A stretch of DNA of 64,000 bases. Source: Lepeophtheirus salmonis. Lineage: Eukaryota; Arthropoda; Copepoda; Siphonostomatoida; Caligidae. The notes under the pieces were generated by a model. The model did no database searches, was not told the origin of the DNA, and was given only the letters and a program-made list of their open reading frames with translations. Location of the stretch: NCBI RefSeq assembly GCF_016086655.4, contig NC_052135.2, positions 50,207,671 through 50,271,670 of the forward strand, read 5' to 3'. Shown here piece after piece: positions 47,911-57,664 of this stretch. The stretch's first letter is position 1. Each line of letters opens with the position of its first letter. Position numbers and translations under genes: made by a program.

Positions 47911-49005
47911 TTCATAACTAATTTTCCGTTAAAAAGGGGAAAAGCATGATTTTTTTTTGGCATGTATCTCAGTTGTCTTTAGTCTTATGAATAAATATGA
48001 TTCATAATTATTGGTTTTTATTGTTCTACCAGCTGATTTTAGCGAAAATATCGTTTTGTTATTTAATAATTCAATAAAACATTTCTAATATTTCATTCAT
48101 AATTCACTGGGAGACGCTGTAGCAAAGACATATGTATGAGTTAGTTCGATGTTGATCCTCAATTCTACTGTGTTTCCAAGAAGGGCTTACACTTATAACT
48201 CCCACGCAAACCCTCTTTGTTACTCTTTGTCTTTCAAGAGCACACGCACAGGTGATTCCAGCTTTGAAAAATAAAATAAAACATTCAAATTGCCAACTAT
48301 CCGCTCCTACTATCTAGGATATATTTTATACAACTCTTACTCAGTACAGGTACATTGAATTATATAATTTATCTAAGATCTCTACCATCTTTGCGTTTAT
48401 GTCATTTAGTTTCAATGAATAAAAAAATGATTCAAATACAAAATACTGCAGATATTTATCGAAATAACACAAAACATACATATATTAGTGATATATTCAA
48501 CTCCATTGCAGAGGCTTCAGCTCATCTTATGTGAATGTGTAAATAAAAGGAAGAAATATATATGTATTGTCTTTTATAACTTTCGAATATATAAATGTAT
48601 AAAATATTTGTTTTGCGTAATTTAATTTGTATTTATTTCCATTTAATATTTTTATGCATGCATTTTCATATTATACTATATGTATTTTGTATCAATATTA
48701 TATGGGTACTACGTATATTAGGGTGAACCTGATGCTACATAAATTTTTAAATTTTAACGGATAATCCATTTTTTGGTATATTATAACGACATAATAACAT
48801 ATTTGAGCAATTCCATTGAATTCTATAATAATTTGAATAATAGCATATAGTGATTTTTTTTTTTGTAAATAAATTTTTTACTTCCATCAAAGAGTGTTGC
48901 AAGCTGTCAACATTTGGAGTCAGCGAGGTTAGCGCCAAAATATATCAACATTGCTAATATTAAGAATTTAGTGAAAATAAATGGATGAAATATGAAGGCT
49001 TATTT
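47911..49005. other. Spacer with a copy of dispersed repeat R3
   Basis: Bases 48138-48262 belong to repeat R3. A TTAGGGTGA motif lies at 48718. The minus-strand open frame at 48747-48938 has no clear match. No gene was called. Confidence 0.45.
48138..48262 (+). repeat. Dispersed repeat R3, copy 1
   Basis: It contains AGTTCGATGTTGATCCTCAA, then GGGCTTACACTTATAACTCC, then CACACGCACAGGTGATTCC. Partial copies lie at 58615-58725 and 63767-63815. Confidence 0.5.
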
Positions 49006-49539
49006 CTAATATACTCTGCTTTCACATTCGAATTTATTTCCCTTGGATCGGATAAGAGGTTTGGAGTGGGATCCAGGAACACCAGTAGCTCTGTAGGCTT
49101 CTCGCCCTGTTCTGATTCTTTGAACCAACACAGTATCATTTCTGAGGGGAGCGAGTAAGGCCAATGTATCATAAATGAGGATTTCTCCACAAGCATTCAT
49201 AAGACGTTCATAGAAGTTTACAAAAACATGAAGAGCAATTAATGATAACTTAGGACTAGAGAAGATCCATTGATCATCAGAGACGGACTCAACAATAATG
49301 GCAATCTTGTTTTGACGTCCTTCTTTCTTCATAAACGGACAAGACGTTCCAAACCAACAAGAGGGTCTGTAAATTCAAGACATAAACCGTCTCTTCAACA
49401 CAATGCAGTTTAATTTAGCATCAATACAGTGAGCCAAAAACTTGTAGAGCTTAACTTAGAGTCTCAAGTAGATTTCATGAGAGACGGGTTCAGTACAGTG
49501 AAACTTTCGGTCTTCATTGTGTCTAATATTAACACTTAT
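49006..49539 (-). pseudogene. RPL18: Processed pseudogene of ribosomal protein L18 (eL18)
   Basis: One uninterrupted alignment to eL18, a large-subunit ribosomal protein, can be read on the minus strand from the second residue to near the C-terminus. It starts ISVNIRHNEDRK (family: GIDIRHNKDRK), continues HEIYLRL-stop-VKLYKFLAH, then KLNCIVLKRRFMS-stop, then KKEGRQNKIAIIVESVSDDQ, then ACGEILIYDTLALLAP, and ends GREAYRATGVPGSHSKPLIR and SKGNKFECESR. About 178 codons are present against the usual 188. The start Met is Ile and two in-frame stops occur in the first third, so the copy is dead. There are no introns, which fits retroposition. No poly-A tail was recognised at the 3' end. The copy is old but strikingly collinear. 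Confidence 0.92.
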
Positions 49540-50374
49540 GGCTGTCTAAGACGGAAAAGGTTCATTTTATTTATGTTCCTGCTGAAAGTGCCCACTTTGC
49601 AGGTATGAATAAAGGGAATAAAAACAAAGAATGAAAGTAGAAGAAAAGAGACATTGGAAGCAGAGAAAAGAGAAAGAGACATCGAAAAGTGCAGAAATAA
49701 ATAAAGAAAGAAGCGAGAAGAGGTTTGATATTGGTCAAAAATAAGCTCTTAATGAGCGGAGAACCCCCAAAAATATCGTAGAAACATGCTGTGTTATTAT
49801 ATACATCTACTTGCTAAATTTTAGAATGATCTGTTTGACCATTTAAGATTCCATGTGTGATAACAACAAAACTCAAACCCACCTACACTGGCAAGGGATC
49901 TAATACTTATTTTCTCCGCTCTAATACATCAAACTTTGTAATGTGCTCTAAAAATAATAACACAGTGTGACTACTTCATCTAAGTATTAACAATGTAGTA
50001 TCGAGTGTGTGTAGCTAAAGCTCAATTTGTTGTACTAAAAATAGAAGAAAATGGGAATTCATATTTATAATATTGATGCAAATGTTGTCTATCTCTTTTT
50101 TGACACATGTTACTTGCAAGCAATACCTTTGTTATTGTTACTAGTATACAATTAGTTACCTTGATAGCAATGCCAATAAAAGTGTACTAAGACTATAAAA
50201 ATCCCATTTTGGGGTTTTTAATCGGTTTCATAAATTTTTATAAATAATATATTTTAGAGTAAGATAATAAGATTAGAAAATATTTCTATATATTTTTTAA
50301 TAACTTATTATTTACTACCATAAATTCAAAAATGTCAATAGTCATATGTCATATAAGTACATTTGTTTACTTCA
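49540..50374. other. Spacer with a purine-rich tract
   Basis: Bases 49611-49725 are almost entirely purines on the plus strand, with an AGACATTGGAAGCAGAGAAA stretch that recurs in part near 51170-51215. No gene was seen. Confidence 0.5.
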
Positions 50375-50376
50375 TA

Positions 50377-50730
50377 CTGGGTGGTTCATTAAAATTTGAA
50401 CACTTAGTAATTTGAAATAATTAATATTTCGATATATTAAAGCATATACAATTAGTTACAAAACAGAACAAACTTGAGTACTCTAGCTCACGTACGTCAC
50501 TGTCAGAAGCAATGAGATGCCATGACGGAGATCTACATCTTAAGCAGGTGCCAGGGCTTCTACCACTGCCTGTAAACCATTATTGCCACTAAAGACGGCT
50601 AAATAAATTATTAAGATAACTCAGATATTAATAGTATTAATTTTGATGAAATTATAATGTTAAATTTTTACATTATATCTAGTTGAAGGATTAAATTCAT
50701 AGTGTTCAGATTTTAATGGACTACTCAGGA
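50377..50730 (+). mobile_element. Mariner-derived MITE with TIRs (354 bp)
   Basis: TA flanks both ends (50375-50376, 50731-50732). The left TIR begins CTGGGTGGTTCATTAAAATT and the right one, on the minus strand, TCCTGAGTAGTCCATTAAAA. The interior keeps only the end of a transposase (about 50512-50600), readable as MTEIYILSRCQGFYHCL with a stop, and then IIATKDG, the family C-terminus. It belongs to the same family as the element at 10779-11280, sharing the TIR core and the MTE.YI.SRCQ.F motif. Confidence 0.9.
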
Positions 50731-50732
50731 TA

Positions 50733-52041
50733 TTACCTTTAGGAGCATATTTTCATAAATATTATCATAAATATTCAAAATATATTTAAATAACTTTAAA
50801 AACTCAAAATGTGATTCATAGAGTTTTTGTCATTTTTTCCATAAAATTTCTTCATCTATCTCCTGGTTTAATCAAAATTAATAAATGTGCTTAGTAAGAC
50901 ATACAAAGTACGAAAAAAAGTTTAATTTTGTTGAGACACAGTTCAGGCCTCCAATTCACCCTAATGTACATGTTTACGTATAATATCATCATTATAATTA
51001 TGATAGAGATGGAGCTAGAGAGAGAGAGAAGCAAAGAAAAGTAATAAATATCAGCGGATTTTTTATGTCAAATGAATTATGGTTTACAAAAAATAAAAAA
51101 TCGAGATTTATGACGTTTTTATATAATAAGTATATATATATGTGCGTATATGTTTACTTAGTAGCTTAGAGAGAGAAAAAAAAGAAAAACGACATTGGCA
51201 GCATGTTAATGAAAGAAGGGATTCAATATCAGGTATAATTGTTTATATTTATAGTTTTTACTGCATATGAGGCTAAACGACTAGTTTTATATGCATTGAA
51301 ACATATATAAATTACATACAACACATATTCAATCTGGCTCTATCCCAATCTTTATTTATCTTTGTAACGCTGGGTTTCTATTTTATTAGTACATTAAACA
51401 ATTTTTAATCGTGGTTTGGTGAATTTAATTGATTGTTTTGGTTAGAATTAGTTCTTTTTTTTTTCTTTTTGAACGACTTGCTTTTGAATTATACAAAGAT
51501 GCGGTCCTTATATTTTCCATTGAGCTGTTTACAGTCATTTTTATACGTTGGCTCTAGAATAATTTAAAGTATCTGACTTAATTAATTACGACCTCAAAAA
51601 AAACAAAAGAACAACACATTATAGGATTTTGACTTATATATTAATTTATACCAATCAAGGGTCTTTGTTTAGAATTTGTGTCATTTAATACTCTATTGAT
51701 ATTTATTTTGATAAGATTATCAATTTAATGCATATAATAATTAATGACTATTCTCTAAATAAATTAACAGTTATCAACTAGAAAAATACCGATAACTACA
51801 TTTTTTTGAAATTTTTCCTTTCATTTTTAACAGTCAAGATTGCCAATGTGTAAAAGAGATAGTCGTGGAGGCATAGAACGGTAGCTACAAAACTAATGTA
51901 TTGCAGCCATAATTGTATTTAATACACGAAACCTCATCAAAAACGGATGAATATTAATTTGATTCCTTAAATTGGCAGTAAGTAATGACTATTTCATAGA
52001 AATGTTTATAACTAATAAAAATTAAATGATTATAATATAAG
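50733..52041. other. AT-rich spacer
   Basis: It contains an inverted TTAGGGTGA motif at 50957-50965 and an AG run at 51013-51026. No coding motif was recognised. Confidence 0.5.
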
Positions 52042-52043
52042 TA

Positions 52044-52800
52044 CCGGGTGGTCCAGTGAAATATGAACTCTCGCCAACTCAATAATTAATTAAGGTAATA
52101 ATTGAAATAAAGTCGTATTTCAATATATTAAACAATAAGCATTTAGTTACAAATAAAACAAAACTTGAGCTTACGTACAAGTGGAAAAAATGACAATTGA
52201 ACGTGATCAATGAATTTTCATTCGCACAATCAAAGGAATTGGATGTATCCAGGTCCACAGTCCACGCAATCAGCAAGCCAGAATTGCTGGGAAGAAAAAA
52301 GTACTTTGTCAAAAAGTCCAAACTGGACTCAGAGGAGTTAAAAAAAATTGCCAAAGCCGATCCCTTTAGGTTAATGAGGGCCCTAGCAACCTATATCCGG
52401 ATTTCACATCAGAATGGCCAAAGAGCTATCAAAAAAGTGGATGAAAATAGCCTTGTGGGGTGGAGAGGCTACTTTTGACACCAGCTATGAAAAAAAAACA
52501 TATCTTACGTTGCAAAAATGAGTCTTTTGAACTCTTTTTTGACACTTTGGACCCCTATAGCCCTGATGCCAACCCCCTTCACTGCGCCTTATGGGTGCAT
52601 TTGTCCTCCATCCAAACACCGAGCCCCTAAAAGCTAATGTCATTCAGCACTGGGTTGCCATGACAGAGGACGACATCAAACCTCAGACACATATCTGTCA
52701 ATCTAAACTTTAATTTTGTTGAAATTATAGTGTTAATTAATCAATTATATCTTGTTGAAATTTACAATTCAAAGCTTTCACATATTTGTGGGCCACTCCG
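52044..52800 (+). mobile_element. Mariner deletion derivative with TIRs (757 bp)
   Basis: TA flanks both ends (52042-52043, 52801-52802). The left TIR begins CCGGGTGGTCCAGTGAAATA and the right one, on the minus strand, CGGAGTGGCCCACAAATATG. An open frame at 52197-52478 encodes the DNA-binding half: FSFAQSKELDVSRSTVHAIS, then KSKLDSEELKKIAKADPFRL and IRISHQNGQRAIKKVD, two helix-turn-helix motifs. It then jumps to the third catalytic region, YSPDANPLHCALWVH (52556-52600), with the Asp intact. The first and second catalytic Asp residues are deleted. A long open frame remains, so this copy is one of the younger mariners here. Confidence 0.92.
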
Positions 52801-52802
52801 TA

Positions 52803-54539
52803 TAACAAATTAAATTTGTTGAACCCCCTTTTGTTGTAAAGATTATTTTAAAAATAGAATAGGTTTTTCATGGGTGTCATATTTTTAGCGTTTTAATTGT
52901 GCAAAAAGGATGAAACAATTAAAATACATACGAATGTTGCATATAAGTATAGTATTCATATAAGTTAACTTTTTCCTGACTTTTTTATTCGTACGAAGGA
53001 GATTTCCTTTTTTCCACTCCACACTTACCCCTTCTTTCCCCGTCTCTCCCACATCCTTATTCAGCGTGCACGTACTTTGTGGTTGTATTGGAGAGCATAC
53101 CAACAATAACTACAGGCTGCCTTGCAGCTTTTAAGTGAATTGAAAGAAAAAAAGGAATAACAATCGCCATGCTAGCCAATTGCTGATAGGGAATAAAATT
53201 ATTAATGGCACTACCTAATCTACATTATAAATTTAATAATAGCTACAAACAATATATAATGTTAAAAAATAAACTATTAGAATTAAAAGAATTAAATGTC
53301 CAGCTTTATTTGCGTTAATTATATCTCGTCGAGAGCCACCTCCGCTATTCTTGGTAAAGGGCAGACACCTCTGAAACGTCCCATAGAGCTAAGAATCTGG
53401 AGCTTCCATATCACCTTCGAAGCTACTCGTTCGAGTTCGCTAGTACTCCCAAAATCATTTCAGAGTTTGTGTTTAGATGGCTTCCAATCGAATTGGTTTA
53501 TCTTGATATTTTTGGGTTTTTTTTTACTCAGTTTAATATCAGCATTATATACAGAACGTATTTCTAAAATTTAAGGTCAATTGAATATCATGTATGCCCA
53601 ATTTTACAAATTCCCCTGTGCATATGTTAATTAGTATCTACATATGTATCTAACTCCATTCCAAATTTTTTTCTAATGTATTTATTTGGATGTACAAAAA
53701 ATAAATACAATTCTATTAACATTCGCACACGTAGAATAACACATGAAGAAAGAAAAGATTTATTTAGATAGAAAATGTAATTTCCGTCTGTTTCTGAAGA
53801 TTAAAAAAAGAAAAAGAATTCATCCTCATAAATAATAAAAATCAGTTATAAAGACGTCATTCACAGGCCGTTTACTGCACATATTTTACTATCGATTAGT
53901 GTATATTACTATAATAAAGAGCAAAATTAGTCTGTCTGGAATTTCAAACTTGATGTTTCATCGAAGAAATAACAATGTGTTCATAATAAGCGAGTGGTTC
54001 CCAGCCTGTGGTCCTCGATCCTAAATTAGGTGGGACACAAATCTTTGCCTTAGAATAAAAATAGGTTATCTGGAAAGTTTTTAAAAAAATGTTATAATAG
54101 CATTGAAAGATTTAAAAAGCAACATTGCACAGTTCCTGTTCATAAAAATATTTTTTTAAATATGTATACAGATGTGAAGCCTTTCCTTTAGTTTGCTTAT
54201 TATGTTGTTATTGCATTATAACAGGTGTAAATAAGGATTAATTATAATTATATATCAGGTTATCCATTCGTTAATTGTCAACCAAATTTCTTAACTTTTT
54301 TTGCTTGGTTCTCTTCAGCACTATTGATTCAGTGTAGTTTTTATTCAACATCCATCCCCTGGCATCTTTTAGCTTTAAAGCAAATTTAGATAAATAAAGC
54401 AGCGTTCATTTAGTGATTTTATTTATTTTTAAAACAATTTTTGACAAATAATGTAGGTTCATTTTATTCATCCATTAACCCTCAGTGTATTATAGTATAA
54501 TGTAGGGGTTTTTTTTGTCTGTTTTTTTTCATAAGAACT
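52803..54539. other. Spacer with GC-richer patches
   Basis: Bases 52985-53120 and 53310-53500 are GC-richer than the surroundings. The first contains GGGGTAAGTGTGG on the minus strand, a possible splice donor. The second carries an open frame on the plus strand (53296-53574) and a minus-strand reading LERVASKVIWKLQIL; neither is recognised. They could be exons or untranslated first exons of a host gene, but nothing confirms it. Confidence 0.35.
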
Positions 54540-56005
54540 TAATTAGCATCGTTCTTGAATCGAATTAACAATCTGATGGCAGCTTTTTTTCTTTTTAACA
54601 TTTTGCACGTTGGGTGCTTTTTGGCTTGGGACAATGGTTTGATGAGGTTTGCTCTCAAATGATAGGTCTTTAGTACTTTGACACTTGAGGCAGGTTGTTT
54701 TCGATCTTTTTTATTTCCAAATCCATGATTTTTGTCGATATCCAACTTTTTTATACATGCCAACTGCCACAGACTTCATTTTATAATTAAAAAATCGAAT
54801 GGTCTGAGCATTCTATCGTACATATCCTAACCCTAAGATTTGATTACTTGAGAGGGTGGACAAGTGACACAGGTGAGTGGATCTCTTTGTGACAAAGAAC
54901 ACACTCGATGTTAGAGTTTAAGTTATAACCATCCTGGATGTTTGAATGTCCATCTGACAGTAACTATGAATGATAGATTTGATCTTACTTTTCGATTGCA
55001 CGAATTACTAAAGGGCATAGATCAGAATTTGGCTTCAATTTGGAGCCACACAAGAATCAGAACAAATTAGGATGTTTCCTGCATTGGGATATTTTGGTAA
55101 GATTTATTCAGAAGATTTAGAACTTGGTTGATCATTACCATCTTGTCAAGAAGTGTTTTCTACCAAAACATCCTAACATGCCACTTTGGTTTTAACTACC
55201 ACAGCTGTTAGTTGTAGCAGTTGAATTTTTGCTTATAAAAAGCTGGAGAGACATGTGTGCCGGGTTGAGCAAAAAAAATTCCTAATCAAAGCTGATTAAA
55301 AAAGTTTTCGGGTTATTGTTAGGTTTGTCAACTTTCCTGAGATTAACTAACATGTTTTTCTGCGCAAACTTTATGGTATCTTTTTTGATATCTCAGAGAT
55401 GTCATCGAATTCCGTACACTTATCACACAGATAACTGTTAGGCCTATGAAACCCGATGATGTATTCTGTGATAAATATTTGTTGGTACTTCCACTGTTTT
55501 ACTGCGATGAAATTTTCAGGAGCAATCTTCTTCTGATACAGACTGTAAATGTTTGGTACAGAGATACTTCAGTCCAAATATTTGCCGCTGGTTTGTGCTA
55601 CAGCAATAGTGGAATTCGACACAGGGGAAGGATTTAATATACCTGTGTACCTTCTGCAGTAGAGCACTGGGGATCGTGGTGGATGATTGATGGGTAACTT
55701 TAGGGGTACCATAAAAATGCAGAGGTTTTTTTTGCAGTGTTCCCAGCTTTGAGTGTGACAGGGAGAAAGTACGAAGAAAGAATTCCTAAAATACTTGAAT
55801 CTTTTGTGCACCTTTGAAAAGGGGATATTTCCAAGCACATTTCTTCTTGCCTTTGAACTCTAATTGGCTCTCATTTACTTGGCAGAGTTTGATGTGGCAG
55901 ATTAGATGTTCATATTTGGCAGTGTCGGACTCTATAGCATAATACTCTTTCATAATTACTTCCTGGTCTGCATCACTAAAGGTCCTCTCACAGCTTTTAT
56001 CTCAT
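54540..56005 (-). pseudogene. Relic of a transposase-like ORF (SD-S-C..N / GHS family)
   Basis: Over 1.45 kb the minus strand can be read as one degenerate protein. The N-terminal part (55985-55760) reads RTFSDADQEVIMKEYYAIES, then KKKCAWKYPLFKGAQKIQVF and LRTFSLSHSKLGTLQKKP. The middle includes SVSEEDCS and KKDTIKFAQKN. Then near 55090-55030 comes ILICSDSCVAPN, and near 54960-54910 GHSNIQDGYNLNSNIECV. This order matches an uncharacterised multicopy protein family of arthropods and cnidarians with a C-terminal SD.CGGQN....GH....D..IE signature. The acidic and His residues suggest a DDE-type nuclease, which is my inference. Many stops and frameshifts show that it is dead, and there are no introns. 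Family recognition is from memory. Confidence 0.55.
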
Positions 56006-57358
56006 ATGGTTGGTCTTATAAATTTTGTGTTTGCGTTACGTAAAATATATTTTTATATTTATAGATAAACTTAGGCAGAAATAAAGTATTATATATTTGC
56101 ATCTGTTGTTTTAGTAAATCTGAGCAAACAAAATAAAATTATATTTAGAATATATATATGTACATCTTCCCGCATAAGCTTGATCTAATTTATTTATAAT
56201 TTTTCACATGAATTAGCTAATTAAAATGTCAAAATACTTGCAGTAGTCCCTGCAACAATGAGTAATTAGTTGGAAAGAATTGAATGGCCGTTATAAGGAG
56301 ATGTGTAAGCCTCATCACTCGATCATCCTTTTATTTGCCGTAACAACATTCCACACACTATATTCCTTTGGTCGTTTCCGCCTTTTAATCGTTGTGTGTG
56401 TTTTTTTGGGTTTTTTTTTTGGTTACTGTTATCAGTCAGTAGCATTTTACTACAAGTTTAGTGTTTGGGAAATAACAATGCTTTCTGGATTCCTCGTGGT
56501 GTAAGACTGATTTCTATTTTAATTATGATACTAACAAAGGAACAAGGTAATCCAAGTACTCTAGCTATGGCAGAAGAAAAGAAGAAGTAGATCAGAGTTA
56601 GCTTACCTGTCATTATAATAATTTATAGCAAAATGGGAACACTGCAGTAGGCATTGACGTTTTTCGTACGGTACGGCCACTAAAAATTATGATTAGTTCA
56701 GTAAAATTTGTTGTTTTGACTAAAAGTAATAACAATTTATTATTATAAACGGCTATTTTGCTTAGCCACGGTTCACATCCACCCAAACAATGGTATATCA
56801 ATCGTTTAACATAGTTCACTTAATCATATCAAAGTTAGTGAGTATATTTTTAGTACCAAAAGTTCACTAAAATTAATCAATATGTGAAAGAATTTTTGAT
56901 CGATTATGAAATTATAATATTTCAAGAAAAATAATCACCAATTATATCTGTTTGACGCCCAATTCTTTTGTTATTATGATTAGCTAGCTTAATTTTGAGG
57001 CAATATCAACCGTGTATGAAAAAATAAAACTTGCTTAATATTTAAATTAATGTTGAAACATTTAACATTTTGTACATTAACTACATCAGAAAAAAATATA
57101 CTTACTAGAAAAGGGGGGAAAAAATGAATGAAAGTACCATTTTCATAACTTAAATTATCTTAATTTTTATACACGTATAGAAGTTTCTCACTGAAAATAT
57201 GAATGAATTTGTAAAACCCCTTTTCTTATAATTTATTTACTATGTGATTATGTGTATTTTATTATTTATATGTACTTGTTTACTTATTTATATGGACTTC
57301 TTCATTTAAAAAAATTATGTTCTCCAGTTTTGGTTTAGTTAATGATCCATATTTAGGT
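56006..57358. other. AT-rich spacer
   Basis: The open frames at 56280-56504 and 56613-56819 have no family match. No repeat boundary was recognised. Confidence 0.5.
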
Positions 57359-57360
57359 TA

Positions 57361-57662
57361 GGGCAACAAAGCGTGGACTGTTAATTAATGTTTATTTTCT
57401 CATTACCCTGAAAATATTTAGTGAATATTTTTTGATATTCTGTTTCCAACATCCTTTTTTTATGGGACAACTTGTCAGATGATTTTTTCATCAACTCCTG
57501 CATGGTGTTTAGGCAATGTGTAAAACCAGTGATTGATAACGAAGGTGGACATATTGAGGTTTGCAAAAAACCTTGTCCACGTTATTTTTTACCTATTATT
57601 GAAAAATAAATAATTATTGATGTATTTCTAAATCCATCTCTCGAGTCCACGTTTTGCTGTCC
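57361..57662 (+). mobile_element. Mariner-derived MITE with TIRs (302 bp)
   Basis: TA flanks both ends (57359-57360, 57663-57664). The left TIR begins GGGCAACAAAGCGTGGACTG and the right one, on the minus strand, GGACAGCAAAACGTGGACTC: 16 of 20 positions agree. The interior keeps only the C-terminus of a transposase near 57464-57562, reading WDNLSDDFFINSCMVFRQCV, then KPVIDNEGGHIE, the classical mariner ending. The TIR differs from those of the other elements here, so it is a separate family. Confidence 0.92.
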
Positions 57663-57664
57663 TA

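Noticed and set aside
48715..50967. A 2.25-kb transposon bounded by inverted TTAGGGTGA motifs
   Set aside because: Similarity of the two ends fades after about 10 bases, and the interior is a mix of unrelated insertions; kept only as a motif observation.
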